This document shows, in pieces, positions 26,669-36,966 of a DNA stretch of 55,912 nucleotides. Position 1 is the stretch's first letter. Each line of letters begins with the position of its first letter. The stretch is from NCBI GenBank assembly GCA_021821055.1, contig JAKACX010000009.1:1-55912 (forward strand), in the 5' to 3' direction. The position numbers and the translations under genes are program-made. A model generated the notes under the pieces. It worked only from the letters and a program-made list of their open reading frames with translations. It was not told where the DNA came from and made no database searches. The stretch comes from Bacillota bacterium. Its GTDB lineage: Bacteria > Bacillota > Bacilli > Alicyclobacillales > SLC66.

Positions 26669-28306
26669 ATGAAACAGAACAATTGGCGCAAGGCACAACG
26701 GATTTCCCTTGTCACGCTCGCCACGGTCGCAATGACGGTCGCAGGCGCGGGCGCCGCGTACGCGAGTACGCCGGCGGCGCCGCCGCTTGTGATGGTCCCG
26801 GGGCAGAACGGCGAATTCCAGCAAAACTTCAATCCGTTTTCCGGGAGCGAACTGTCCGGCACGCTGGGCCTTATCTACCAACCACTCTTCTACTTCAATC
26901 CCGCCTCGCACGCCGTCCCGCTGCTCGGCCAATCGTTCAAGTGGTCGAACGGCAACAAGCTCCTGACGGTCTACCTGCGCAAGAACGTCAAGTGGTCGGA
27001 TGGCAAACCGTTCACGTCCGCAGACGTCGTCTTCTCCTTTGACATGCTGAAGAAGTATCCGCAAATGGACAGCATGGGCATCTGGAAACAGATTTCTTCC
27101 GTGAACGCGGTGGGGCCAACCGAGGTCCAGTTCCACTTCAAGACGGTGAACACAAGCTATGAATACTACATCCTCGACACTGTCTACATGGTTCCGCAGC
27201 ACATCTGGGCGAGCGTCAGCAACCCCACGAAGTCGCTCAATCTCAAACCGGTTGGAACCGGTCCGTTCGTGGAGAGTTCCTTCACGCCCGAGATGTACAC
27301 CATGAATGCCAATCCGCGGTACTGGGGCGGCAAACCGAAGGTCCCGCAAGTCCAGTTTCCCGCCTATTCGAGCGGTGAGAGCGCGACGCTCGCCCTTCTG
27401 ACAGGCAAGATCGACTGGACCGGGCAGTTCATCCCACACATCAATCGCGTCTATGTCTCGAAAAACCCGCAGACGAATCACTACTGGTTCTCCCCGTACG
27501 GCGGAGCGAACATGCTGTACACGAACCTGCAGGACCCTGTGCTGTCGCAGCTCGTGGTGAGAAAGGCGATCAGTCTCGCGATCAACCGGACGGCCCTGTA
27601 CAAACTGGGCGAATACGGCTACGAGCCGCCCGCGTCGCCGACCGGGTACGACCTTCCGCCCGCCGGGAAGAGCTGGATCAATCCAAAACTGCCGAAGGCA
27701 TTCGGCTACAATCCAAAAGCGGCCATCAGCCTTCTCGAAAAGGCGGGATACAAACGCAACGCGTCCGGCATTTTCGTGTCGCCCAAAGGCCAGCCGCTGT
27801 CCTTCACGCTTGATGTGGTGAGCGGCTGGACGGACTGGGATGCGGATTGCTCGCTCATCGCGCAGAACCTCAAGCAGATTGGCATCAACGTGAACGTCTC
27901 GCAACTGGCGTTCGGCGCGTATTACTCGGCGCTGTCCACCGGGCACTTCCAGATGGCGATGTCGTGGAGCGGTTCGGGCCCGACGCCGTACTACATGTAT
28001 CAACCCATGCTGCAGACCGGGTCGCCGGCAAACTGGGATCACTGGAGCAACCCGTTTACCAGCCGTGAGATCCTCGCCTACCAGCACTCGAGCAACCCGG
28101 CGCAGCAGAAGCAGGCCGTCTACGCGCTGGAGAACTCCATGGTGTACTTCCTGCCGTACATTCCGCTCGTCTACGGTGTGGGCTGGAACGAGTACAGCAC
28201 GAAAAACTACGTCGGATGGCCCAGCGCCTCGGATCCGTACGCGGCAGGGTCGCCCTGGGTGTCACCGGCGAACGGGATCGTCCTGTCGCACCTGCGCCCG
28301 CGGTAA
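26669..28306 (+). CDS. Family 5 ABC transporter substrate-binding protein (system A)
   Basis: Extracellular binding protein of 545 residues in the Opp/Dpp family. The signal (KAQRISLVTLATVAM...AAYAS) lacks a lipobox Cys. Family marks include FNPFSGSELSGTLGLIYQPLFYFN, VKWSDGKPFTSADVVFSFD and GTGPF. Family 5 proteins bind peptides, but one branch binds cello- and other beta-gluco-oligosaccharides (for example Thermotoga systems); the QNFNPF opening and nearby beta-glycosidases favour sugar, by inference. A GGGGG site precedes the ATG. Its permeases and ATPases follow in order. Two close paralogues lie at 47678 and 51659. Confidence 0.9.
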   Translation: MKQNNWRKAQRISLVTLATVAMTVAGAGAAYASTPAAPPLVMVPGQNGEFQQNFNPFSGSELSGTLGLIYQPLFYFNPASHAVPLLGQSFKWSNGNKLLTVYLRKNVKWSDGKPFTSADVVFSFDMLKKYPQMDSMGIWKQISSVNAVGPTEVQFHFKTVNTSYEYYILDTVYMVPQHIWASVSNPTKSLNLKPVGTGPFVESSFTPEMYTMNANPRYWGGKPKVPQVQFPAYSSGESATLALLTGKIDWTGQFIPHINRVYVSKNPQTNHYWFSPYGGANMLYTNLQDPVLSQLVVRKAISLAINRTALYKLGEYGYEPPASPTGYDLPPAGKSWINPKLPKAFGYNPKAAISLLEKAGYKRNASGIFVSPKGQPLSFTLDVVSGWTDWDADCSLIAQNLKQIGINVNVSQLAFGAYYSALSTGHFQMAMSWSGSGPTPYYMYQPMLQTGSPANWDHWSNPFTSREILAYQHSSNPAQQKQAVYALENSMVYFLPYIPLVYGVGWNEYSTKNYVGWPSASDPYAAGSPWVSPANGIVLSHLRPR

Positions 28307-28324
28307 GGCCACAATCAGCGCACA

Positions 28325-28358
28325 TCCGCCGGTGGACCGTGGGACGGTCGCCGGCGGA
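28325..28358 (+). terminator. Strong two-part hairpin after the binding-protein gene
   Basis: TCCGCCGG (28325-28332) pairs with 28351-28358, and inside it GACCGT (28335-28340) pairs with 28344-28349 around a 3-base loop. It lies between the binding-protein and permease genes. No T-run follows, which suits partial termination or protection of the upstream message so that more binding protein than permease is made. Confidence 0.6.
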
Positions 28359-28381
28359 ACCTGTGCAAGGAGGGGAACAGC

Positions 28382-29371
28382 ATGAAATACGTCATCAACC
28401 GCCTGGTGTTCTTTTTCCTCTCCCTGTGGGCGGCCGTTACGATCAACTTCATTTTGCCGCACCTCATGCCGGGTAACCCGGCGGAGGTCATGATCGCACG
28501 TTACCAAGGCAGGCTCAGCCCGCTGACACTCAAGGCACTGGAACTCCAGTTCGGCGTGACGACGCAACCGTTGTGGCAGCAATACTTCTCTTATATCAAT
28601 AACCTGGTGCACGGTAACTTCGGATTGTCGATCACCTACTATCCTGTTCCGGTCACACAGGTTATCGCCAACAGCCTTCCCTGGACACTGGGTCTTGCGG
28701 GAACCGCAACCGTCGTCGCAGCTGTCATCGGGGTCCTTCTGGGGATCATCGCCGCCTGGAGGCGCGGCGGTCTGGCGGACAGCATTCTGCCTGTCGTGAC
28801 GACCTTCACGACGGCCATGCCGTATCAGTGGCTGGCGCTTCTCATCCTCTACGTGTTTGGATTTGAACTGGGCTGGTTTCCCACCGCGCACGCCTACTCT
28901 GCGACGATGTCGCCGGCGTTTCGCATCGCTTTCATCGGCAATGTCCTCAAGCACAGCATTCTGCCCGCCGCCACCATTCTGATCACGGCGCTGGGAGGCT
29001 GGCTGCTCGGCATGCGCAACAACATGATCAATACGCTCGGAGAAGACTACGTCGTCTTCGCTGAAGCCAAAGGCGTGAAATCTAGGCGCTTGATGTACCT
29101 GTATGCAGCGCGCAACGCACTCCTGCCGAGCCTGACAGGATTTGGCATGGCGCTCGGGTTTGTCGTCGGCGGAGCGGTGCTCGTCGAGACCGTGTTCTCG
29201 TATCCGGGGGTCGGCTACCAACTGGTCGCGGCGGTGCAAAATGAGGACTATCCGCTGATGCAGGGGCTCTTCCTGATCATTGCTGTCTCGGTTCTGCTCG
29301 CCAATTTGATTGTCGAGATGCTGTACGGCAGACTGGATCCGCGCGTGCGGCGGGGAGGTGTTTCGCGGTGA
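28382..29371 (+). CDS. ABC transporter permease, DppB/OppB type (system A)
   Basis: Permease of 329 residues with about six membrane helices. The start MKYVINRLVFFFLSL, the MPGNPAEVM stretch, the periplasmic loop with GNFGLS, and the motif EDYVVFAEAKGVKSRR (ATPase contact) are typical of the DppB type. The site AAGGAGGGG fixes the ATG. It overlaps the next gene by 4 bases, so the two permeases are translationally coupled. Confidence 0.94.
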   Translation: MKYVINRLVFFFLSLWAAVTINFILPHLMPGNPAEVMIARYQGRLSPLTLKALELQFGVTTQPLWQQYFSYINNLVHGNFGLSITYYPVPVTQVIANSLPWTLGLAGTATVVAAVIGVLLGIIAAWRRGGLADSILPVVTTFTTAMPYQWLALLILYVFGFELGWFPTAHAYSATMSPAFRIAFIGNVLKHSILPAATILITALGGWLLGMRNNMINTLGEDYVVFAEAKGVKSRRLMYLYAARNALLPSLTGFGMALGFVVGGAVLVETVFSYPGVGYQLVAAVQNEDYPLMQGLFLIIAVSVLLANLIVEMLYGRLDPRVRRGGVSR

Positions 29372-30321
29372 GTGCTTCCGCAGAAGTCACAGCGCAAGCG
29401 AAGCGCAAGGCGAGATCGGCCCGTTCGAAGAGTCTTCGAGCCTTCTTCCGCAATCCGAAGGCCAAGATCGGCTTTGCCATCTTTGCCATCTTCATGCTCA
29501 TGGCGATCTTCGCGCCGCTCATTGCCCCCTACAGTCCGACCGCAACCCTGTTTTCGCCGCTCAGTGCGCCCTCCTGGAGGCACTGGCTGGGCACGACCGG
29601 GACCGGCCAGGACGTATTGTCCCAGTTTATCTGGGGAGCGCGCACGTCCCTCACGGTTGGCGTCGGCGCGGGTGCTCTGTCCACCCTGATCGCCGTTCTC
29701 ATGGGAATGCTGCCGGCGTACAAGGGCGGCTGGGTGGACCGGACGTTTGACACGATCACCAACATCTTTCTGATCATTCCCGGCCTGCCGCTGATTATCG
29801 TCATTACGTCGTACATTCACAATTCCGGACCGTATGTCATCATCCTGGTGATCGGATTGACCGGATGGGCGGGCGGCGCGCGCGTGTTCCGTTCGCAGGC
29901 CCTGACGTATGTGGCGCGCGATTTCGTTGTGGCGGCGAAGCTTGCGGGAGCGAGCGATCTGTGGATCCTGTTTAAGGAAATATTGCCCAATATGCTCTCG
30001 TTGATCGTTTCGAGCCTGATGTTCGGCACACTCGGCGGCATTCTCGCAGAGGCGGGACTCGAGTTTCTCGGTCTCGGCAATGTCAGCGTGGTGAGTTGGG
30101 GGACGATGCTGTACTGGTCCGATGCGGGCGGCGCGCTGTTGATGGGCGCGTGGTGGTGGCTTGTGCCAGGCGGGCTCGGCATTGCGCTGTTCGGCATGAG
30201 TCTTGCCCTGATGAACTTTGGCATCGACCAGGTGACGAACCCGCGGCTGCGCGACGCAAGCCCGGTCAGGCAAAAGAAGAAGAAGAAGGTCGCCGTGAAA
30301 GGGGAAGTCGTCCATGGCTGA
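29368..30321 (+). CDS. ABC transporter permease, DppC/OppC type (system A)
   Basis: Permease of 317 residues. A basic N-terminus is followed by about six membrane helices; LGTTGTGQDVLSQFIWGAR and the ATPase-contact stretch RDFVVAAKLAGASDLWI are characteristic of DppC. The GTG start lies in the end of the DppB gene, with GGGGAGG upstream. It overlaps the downstream ATPase gene by 8 bases. Confidence 0.94.
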   Translation: MSASAEVTAQAKRKARSARSKSLRAFFRNPKAKIGFAIFAIFMLMAIFAPLIAPYSPTATLFSPLSAPSWRHWLGTTGTGQDVLSQFIWGARTSLTVGVGAGALSTLIAVLMGMLPAYKGGWVDRTFDTITNIFLIIPGLPLIIVITSYIHNSGPYVIILVIGLTGWAGGARVFRSQALTYVARDFVVAAKLAGASDLWILFKEILPNMLSLIVSSLMFGTLGGILAEAGLEFLGLGNVSVVSWGTMLYWSDAGGALLMGAWWWLVPGGLGIALFGMSLALMNFGIDQVTNPRLRDASPVRQKKKKKVAVKGEVVHG

Positions 30322-31309
30322 GCGTGAGCCGCTGCTTGATGTCCGCAACCTGACCGTCGCCTACGAAACGGCAAGCGGTCCGCTGCTCGCGGTCCGCAAC
30401 GTCGACCTGACGATCTACCCGAATGAAACCGTCGGCCTGATTGGCGAGTCGGGTTCCGGCAAGTCGACGATGGCCTACGCGATCCTGCGCTTATTGCGCC
30501 AGAATACGCGGATCATGAGTGGGCAGGTGCGCATCTTGGGGACAGACATCTACGCGCTGTCGCCTGAGGAATTGCGCAAGTTTCGTTGGGAAAAGGTCGC
30601 CATGGTATTCCAGAGCGCGATGAACGCGCTCAACCCGGTCATGACGGCCGAGGAGCAGATTGTCGACACACTTCAGAGCCATCGTCCCAATATGACGAGG
30701 GCGGAGGCGAGGGCGCGCGCCAGGGAGTTGGCGGAACTGGTCCGGATCGACGTGCAGCGCCTGAACAGCTATCCGCACGAACTGTCGGGCGGAATGCGCC
30801 AGCGCATCGTGATCGCGATCGCCATCGCGCTCGAGCCTGCGCTCGTCGTCATGGATGAGCCAACCACGGCGCTCGACGTGGTGGTCCAGCGCTCCATTCT
30901 CGATCAGATTCGCGAAGTGCAGAAGCAAAAGGGCTTCTCGATTCTGTTTATCAGTCACGATTTCAGCCTCGTGATGGAACTGGCGAACCGGATTGCCATC
31001 ATGTACGCGGGCAAGATTGTTGAAACGACGGGCAGCGCGAGCCTGACGGGTGTTGCGGGACGGCACCATCCATACACGGACGGACTGTGGAGCGCCATCC
31101 CGAAGCTGACGGGGAAACAGGTGACGCTGTCCGGGATTCCGGGGAGCCCGCCGAACCTGGGCTCATTGCCCCCGGGCTGTGCGTTTCATCCGCGCTGCAA
31201 GCTGGCGGACGACGTGTGCCGCGCCGAGCAGCCTGAACTGCGCGACGTGGCCGGGTCGCAAATCGCCTGCCACCATGTCCTTGAAGGCGAGGTGATCACG
31301 CATGGCTGA
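30314..31309 (+). CDS. ABC transporter ATPase, DppD/OppD type (system A)
   Basis: ATP-binding subunit of 331 residues. Walker A GESGSGKST, the signature LSGGMRQR, Walker [12 protein letters not shown] and the H-loop ISHD are all present. The C-terminus has the Opp/Dpp cysteine-containing region (CAFHPRCKLADDVC), which in relatives holds an iron-sulfur cluster. It pairs with the 31302 product to power the system A permeases. Confidence 0.95.
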   Translation: MAEREPLLDVRNLTVAYETASGPLLAVRNVDLTIYPNETVGLIGESGSGKSTMAYAILRLLRQNTRIMSGQVRILGTDIYALSPEELRKFRWEKVAMVFQSAMNALNPVMTAEEQIVDTLQSHRPNMTRAEARARARELAELVRIDVQRLNSYPHELSGGMRQRIVIAIAIALEPALVVMDEPTTALDVVVQRSILDQIREVQKQKGFSILFISHDFSLVMELANRIAIMYAGKIVETTGSASLTGVAGRHHPYTDGLWSAIPKLTGKQVTLSGIPGSPPNLGSLPPGCAFHPRCKLADDVCRAEQPELRDVAGSQIACHHVLEGEVITHG

Positions 31310-32339
31310 CCGGATGCATGAGCCGCCTCTGCCCGCGAGTGGCGTGAGTGGCGTGGGGCTGGCCGAGGGGGCGTCGAGGGTCGACGCGAGCGCGTTGGTA
31401 CAGGTTCACGACCTTGTGGTGCAGTTTCCCGTTTCCTCTGGCTTGCGCAGGCAGATGATTGTCCCGGTGGACCATGTGAGCTTCCACGTCAAGAAGGGCG
31501 AGGTGCTGTCGGTCGTGGGCGAGTCCGGCAGCGGCAAGACGACGGTCGCGCGCGCTTTGATTCGCGTTCTGCGTCCCGACTCCGGACGCCTGGTATTCGA
31601 TGGGAAGGATGTGACGCGTGTGCGGGGCGAGGCGCTCAAACGCTATCGCCGGCACGTGCAGATGGTATTTCAGGATCCCTACGGGTCGCTGAATCCGGTT
31701 CAGACAGTTGAGCAACATCTTATGCTGCCGCTTCGCATCCATCGAAGACCCGGAGACCCGCCGATATCGCAACAACTGGACGAGATGCTGCAGGTGGTGG
31801 GATTGACGCCCATCGAGGAGACGAGGCGCAAGTATCCCCACGAGCTTTCCGGGGGGCAACGGCAGCGGGTGGCCATCGCGCGCGCCTTGGCGGTGCACCC
31901 GGACCTGCTCATCGCGGATGAGCCGATCTCAATGCTGGATGTGTCGATTCGCGCTGAGATTCTGGAGTTATTGAACCAATTCAAGCGGACGCTTGGATTG
32001 TCGTATGTGTACATCACGCACGACTTGGCGTCGGCGCGGTACTTTGGGGACCGGATCATGGTGATGTACGGAGGGCGCGTCATGGAGGAAGCGTCGGCGG
32101 CGGAGGCGGTGGAGAATCCGCTCCACCCGTACACACGCCTGCTGCTCGCGGCGACTCCGGGATCAGGCGTGACAGGCGGATTGCCCGAGACGAGCAGTCG
32201 ACCGCCGAACCTGTTGTCGGACCGCACGGGCTGCCCGTTCGCCGACCGCTGCCCGCTCGTCGCGGACGAATGCCGAGTGCACACTCCAGAGCTGAGGCGG
32301 CTCGGCGATGGCCATTACGTCGCGTGCCACTTCGCGTAG
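31302..32339 (+). CDS. ABC transporter ATPase, DppF/OppF type (system A)
   Basis: ATP-binding subunit of 345 residues with Walker A GESGSGKTT, signature LSGGQRQR, Walker B LIADEPISMLD and the C-terminal cysteine region GCPFADRCPLVADEC. It overlaps the DppD gene by 8 bases. The first 30 or so residues are a Gly/Ala/Ser-rich extension, and a later start would also leave a complete ATPase. It is the last gene of the system A operon. Confidence 0.93.
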   Translation: MADRMHEPPLPASGVSGVGLAEGASRVDASALVQVHDLVVQFPVSSGLRRQMIVPVDHVSFHVKKGEVLSVVGESGSGKTTVARALIRVLRPDSGRLVFDGKDVTRVRGEALKRYRRHVQMVFQDPYGSLNPVQTVEQHLMLPLRIHRRPGDPPISQQLDEMLQVVGLTPIEETRRKYPHELSGGQRQRVAIARALAVHPDLLIADEPISMLDVSIRAEILELLNQFKRTLGLSYVYITHDLASARYFGDRIMVMYGGRVMEEASAAEAVENPLHPYTRLLLAATPGSGVTGGLPETSSRPPNLLSDRTGCPFADRCPLVADECRVHTPELRRLGDGHYVACHFA

Positions 32340-32378
32340 GGGAACTGTGAAAAGGTCCGGAGCGAAATCCCCAAAGGG

Positions 32379-32418
32379 CATCTGTAGTGTTTGAGGCTTT
32401 AGTCAAACGCTATAGATG
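32379..32418. terminator. Hairpin after the system A operon, member of a repeated family
   Basis: CATCT/AGATG, TAG/CTA and GTTTGA/TCAAAC form a nearly continuous stem of about 14 pairs over 40 bases. A related sequence lies at 32539-32574, and in the opposite orientation at 49862-49899. It may end the operon. The rest of 32340-33057 holds the repeat copy at 32827 and G/T-rich tracts of GTGTGG and GGCATGCGCGT units; I see no gene. Confidence 0.55.
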
Positions 32419-32826
32419 GACAGACCTGCGACGGACCGATCGAATTTCACCGTTTCGCTGGCGACTCAGGCGCCGGTCGTGCGAGCGGAGGAGAGCGAGG
32501 CGAAGGGTGAAGTCTGCGATGCAGACGCGATGACTCCGCATATAGTGTCCAAGGTTTTGGCCTGCTATATATGGCGTTTGGTGTCTGCGCTACGCTGGAT
32601 TGTCACCCGTCGTCCCAGGGCGGGGGGTTGTGAGGGTTTCGCTGAGCATGCGTGTGGCGGGCGGTGGTCAGACGTGTGGTCGGCGGTGGGCATGCGCGTG
32701 GCTTCAGGCGGGCACGCGTGTGGCTGGCGTCGGCATGCGCGTATTGCTGACGGTGGGCGCAGACATCGAAATTGGGCTTATCCATGGAATTACATTCCAA
32801 ATGGAGGATCGTTAGCAACAAGACCT

Positions 32827-32909
32827 GGTGCTATTCCTTGAACAGCACCAATATTGGTAGTTAATTCGGTAATAAATAGGCGGCATAAGCGCAATTTCTT
32901 TGTCTATGG
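32827..32909 (+). repeat. Dispersed intergenic repeat, copy A (3' half)
   Basis: The stretch from CAGCACCAATATTGG to the CATAAGCGCAATT segment matches copies at 50657-50793 and 53480-53618 and a more divergent copy at 42220-42350. Shared parts are GGTGCTA, AGCACC, TTAATTYGG, ATAATA, TAAGCGCA and a final GGCTATCG-like end. It lies after the system A transporter operon. Confidence 0.6.
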
Positions 32910-33057
32910 TTTCGGAAGGACTGGAGAGAACGGACGGTCAGTCCGACGCCGGACGGTCGCTGCGGTGCCCTGAGTGGTCAAGGGGAACGATGCCCATGAA
33001 ATGGATGACGTTTCGCCGACTGTGGTTGCGGCTTCTGACGCCTATGGAGGCGGCGGA

Positions 33058-33681
33058 CTATGGATGAATATTGATGCGCCGCGGCTGGACCTTATACGAC
33101 CGTACGCGAAGCGCACCGCTGTGAGGCGCAAGCCATTCCGCCTGGACAAGTCTTTTCAGGTGGCTTCGTGCTGTGTTGCGACTCAAATTGACATGCGCCA
33201 TGACATCCGCCGTGACAATGGCATGGCGCAGTGCGACGGGGAGTCGCATGATCTCCCTGTCAATCACCGATAGTGCATCGAGCGATCCATGGGGCAAGAC
33301 GGTGAGACGACCGATCAATTGCTGGAGTGTCTGCTGACAATTCCGTTCGAAATTGCGGACATCGCTGTACGCGAAGCGGATGACCCGCCATTCGTCGATG
33401 ATGAGATGGTTTTGGCGACGGCAATGGTCGGCAAATTCGGCAGTCGATATTTGTTGCCAGTGCGTGCCCACTCCGTCAATCTCGATTGCCAGCCGGAAAT
33501 GTGGGTTAAGGTAGGCAAAATCGATGTAGCGCAGCGAATCGTTGTAATCGTGGAGTTCGTATTCCGGGTACAAATGGGTGAAGTCGTGAAATGCGGGCCA
33601 CCAGACTCGGTCGAGAAAGAGTTTCTCGGCGTGTCCGAGGCCTGCGCGCAGTCGCGCTGCACGCGCCGGGGTGGAATGCAA
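33058..33681 (-). CDS. DUF559-type endonuclease-like protein with C-terminal helix-turn-helix
   Basis: Protein of 207 residues. The central part, YIDFAYLNPHFRLAIEIDG then HCRRQNHLIIDEWRVIRFAY, is the very-short-patch-repair-like nuclease fold of DUF559 (Asp, Glu and Asp positions present). The C-terminal about 60 residues, with LSRNTARSHLKRLVQAEWL, look like a winged-helix DNA-binding domain. No function is established. The TTG start at 33681 has poor ribosome-binding support and no better in-frame start is visible, so the 5' end is uncertain. It stands alone. Confidence 0.8.
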   Translation of the reverse strand: MHSTPARAARLRAGLGHAEKLFLDRVWWPAFHDFTHLYPEYELHDYNDSLRYIDFAYLNPHFRLAIEIDGVGTHWQQISTAEFADHCRRQNHLIIDEWRVIRFAYSDVRNFERNCQQTLQQLIGRLTVLPHGSLDALSVIDREIMRLPVALRHAIVTADVMAHVNLSRNTARSHLKRLVQAEWLAPHSGALRVRSYKVQPRRINIHP

Positions 33682-33991
33682 GATGTTTTTTCCATGAAAT
33701 CAGTGTAAGCCATCCTGAAATTCAGGAGTCCGCATCCTCTCTCGTCGGGAATTCGACCCACCCGTCCCCGCAGGCAACGCGTGCCGCGCGTGCCCCGTCT
33801 GCCGGGTCGGCTGGGTCGGCCCCGTCAGTCCTGTCTGTCCTGCCGCCGCTCGGCACGAGACAGCGGTGGGGAGCCTGCTTGCAAGATACCCGGGCTGTCG
33901 TCGGGGATCAACATGGTGCAGGAGAAGGGTTTCCATCTTAGGAGATGGCGTGTGAACACGGAGTGTCAATTTGGCCGCCCGCCGCCCGCCT
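33682..33991. other. Gap of about 310 bases with GC-rich repeats only
   Basis: The stretch contains repeated GGGTCGGCTG and CCTGTCTG-like units (33775-33860) and no convincing gene or promoter. It separates the starts of the DUF559 gene from the end of the GH4 gene. Confidence 0.5.
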
Positions 33992-35290
33992 TCAACTGAA
34001 GGCGGGGAGCCAGTCGCCGTGGGCTACGATCAGGTCGTCGCAGAGGGCGACGATGTCGTCCATGGGCAATTCCGCGGAGGTGTGGGGATCGAGCAGGGCC
34101 GCGTGGTAGATGTGCTCCCGTTTGCCCGTGATCGCGGCTTCGATGGTCAATAGCTGCGTGTTGATGTTCGTCCGGTTGAGCGCGGCGAGTTGCGGCGGAA
34201 GGTCGCCCACGACGACGGGTTGCACGCCGTTGCCGTCCACAAGGCAAGGGACCTCGACGCATGCCTCGCGCGGCAGATTGGTGATGATGTGGTCGTTCAT
34301 GACGTTGCCGCCAATCTTGATTGGAACGTCCGACTCCATCGCCTCGAGAATATAGGAAGCGTATTCATGCGTGCGCTCGTGGGTGAGCGCGCGATTCTCC
34401 ACCAACTCCCCACGCATCGACTCCCAACGATCGATCTGGTCGACGCAGCGGCGCGGGTATTCGTCCAGCGGGATATTCAGCTTGTCAATCAATTCCGGAT
34501 AGCGTTGCTTTATGAAGTACGGATGGTATTCGGCGCTGTGCTCCGAAGACTCTGTCACATAGTAGCCGAAGCGGCGCATAATCTCGAAGCGCACCATATC
34601 ATGATGACGCGTCTCCTGCTTTTCGAGCGCCCGGCGCTTGATCTCGGGATACAGGTCAACCCCGTCGCGCTCCACCTTGAGCAGCCACGCCATGTGATTG
34701 ATCCCCGCGATGTCCCAGCGGACACCCGTCGGATCCATGCCGAGGTGATGGAAGAGGTGAGGGACGCACGCCTGGACGCTGTGGCACAGGCCCACGGTTT
34801 GGACGCCTCCGTGCACGTTCATCACATGGGTCAATGCGGCCATCGGGTTGGTGTAGTTCAGCAGCCACGCGTCGGGGCATACGTCCCGCATATCGCGCGC
34901 CATGTCGAGCATGACCGGGATCGTGCGCAGATTGCGAAAAATGCCGCCGATTCCGACCGTGTCGGCGATGGTCTGGCGCAATCCATATTTTTTCGGCACC
35001 TCGAAATCGGTGATGGTGCAAGGATCGTAGCCGCCAACCTGGATGGCATTGATCACGTAATGGGCTCCCGTCAGCGCGGCGCGCCGGTCACTGTAGGCGC
35101 GGACGGTCGCGCGGTTGCCATTTGCCGCGTTTAGATTCTGCAGCATCATTTCGGAATCCCGCAGGCGGACAGGATCGATGTCGTACAGGGCAAATTCCGA
35201 ATCGGCGAGGCTGGGTGTCAGCATGCAATCACCCAAGACATTCTTGGCGAACACCGTGCTGCCGGCGCCGATGAATGTGATCTTTGGCAT
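33992..35290 (-). CDS. melA: GH4 alpha-galactosidase
   Basis: NAD- and metal-dependent glycosidase of 432 residues, cytosolic. The N-terminal Rossmann start is PKITFIGAGSTVFAKNVLGD. NYTNPMA, the Cys-bearing metal motif GLCHSVQ and AGINHMAW follow. CHSV is the form seen in GH4 alpha-galactosidases rather than alpha-glucosidases, so melibiose or raffinose-type sugars are likely substrates. GGAGGAG lies 8 bases before the ATG. The gene faces away from a remnant of a sugar permease at 35477, which suggests that its own transporter was once next to it and is now lost. Confidence 0.92.
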   Translation of the reverse strand: MPKITFIGAGSTVFAKNVLGDCMLTPSLADSEFALYDIDPVRLRDSEMMLQNLNAANGNRATVRAYSDRRAALTGAHYVINAIQVGGYDPCTITDFEVPKKYGLRQTIADTVGIGGIFRNLRTIPVMLDMARDMRDVCPDAWLLNYTNPMAALTHVMNVHGGVQTVGLCHSVQACVPHLFHHLGMDPTGVRWDIAGINHMAWLLKVERDGVDLYPEIKRRALEKQETRHHDMVRFEIMRRFGYYVTESSEHSAEYHPYFIKQRYPELIDKLNIPLDEYPRRCVDQIDRWESMRGELVENRALTHERTHEYASYILEAMESDVPIKIGGNVMNDHIITNLPREACVEVPCLVDGNGVQPVVVGDLPPQLAALNRTNINTQLLTIEAAITGKREHIYHAALLDPHTSAELPMDDIVALCDDLIVAHGDWLPAFS

Positions 35291-35476
35291 GGGAGACTCC
35301 TCCAGAAACGAAGTGACTTGCAGGTGGACGGAAGTTCGCCGCGACAGTCGCGGCTCGACCCGCGGCTCGACCTGCGGCGCGGTGCGCGGCGCAACCGGCG
35401 TCAGAGTCAGTATAAGCGTTTGCCGACTGGGTTGGGCGACTGATTTTGCGCATCAAGGATTACTGCGCGAAGTGTA

Positions 35477-35638
35477 CAGACGCTGCCGCTCGGTCTGTCG
35501 GTATTCAGCACTGGCTACACGACGGAATACAACCTGCTCATGGCCGCTGCAACGTTGACGATTCTGCCCGTCTTGGCTGTATTTCTATTCGGACAACGAT
35601 ACTTCATCCGCAGCGTTTCTAGCACTGGAATAAAATAG
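35477..35638 (+). pseudogene. C-terminal remnant of a MalG-type sugar permease
   Basis: A reading frame without a start translates to about 53 residues beginning QTLPLGLSVFSTG and ending in the typical MalG-type tail QRYFIRSVSSTGIK before a stop. The segment NLLMAAATLTILPVLAVFLF is the last membrane helix of such permeases. Everything upstream of this segment is missing, so it is a deletion relic, probably of the transporter that served the GH4 enzyme. Confidence 0.7.
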
Positions 35639-35672
35639 ACTGTCTCGTGCCGCATCCGGCGAGTGATGCATC

Positions 35673-35701
35673 TTTACATCGGCATCACGTGGGCATATAA
35701 T
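35673..35701 (+). promoter_or_regulatory. SigA promoter for the second family 5 operon
   Basis: TTTACA (35673-35678), a 17-base spacer and TATAAT (35696-35701) form a good SigA-type promoter directed at the ATPase gene at 35986. The leader would be about 280 bases. No LacI-type operator is seen here, unlike the island upstream. Confidence 0.65.
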
Positions 35702-35834
35702 TTGACCATATTGCCAGAGTCCCGTGAGGGTACAAGCTTGCTCGTTCCGGCGCATGATCCCCTTTCGGGTCAACCGGTCTTTTTGGACTGGCCCGATGAG
35801 AGCAAAACGATCACGCGGAGTCTAATCGTGTTTT

Positions 35835-35858
35835 GCGGACAGGGTGGCTCCTGTCCGC
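35835..35858 (+). promoter_or_regulatory. Perfect 9-bp leader hairpin
   Basis: GCGGACAGG (35835-35843) pairs perfectly with 35850-35858 around a 6-base loop, within the long leader. A second GC-rich stem (CCGCGGCC/GGCCGCGG) lies just after it. The role is unknown; leader attenuation is possible. Confidence 0.4.
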
Positions 35859-35985
35859 CTCCGCGGCCCGCGACGGCCGCGGGTCGTGCGCCTCGCGCCT
35901 GGCTGCTGTCGGTCGGCGTGGAGGCTTCCGGCGGACCTTCCGGATGCACAAGAGATGTCAGACAACACTCCCGGGGGGAGCCGTT

Positions 35986-36963
<978 letters not shown>

Positions 36964-36966
36964 CGG

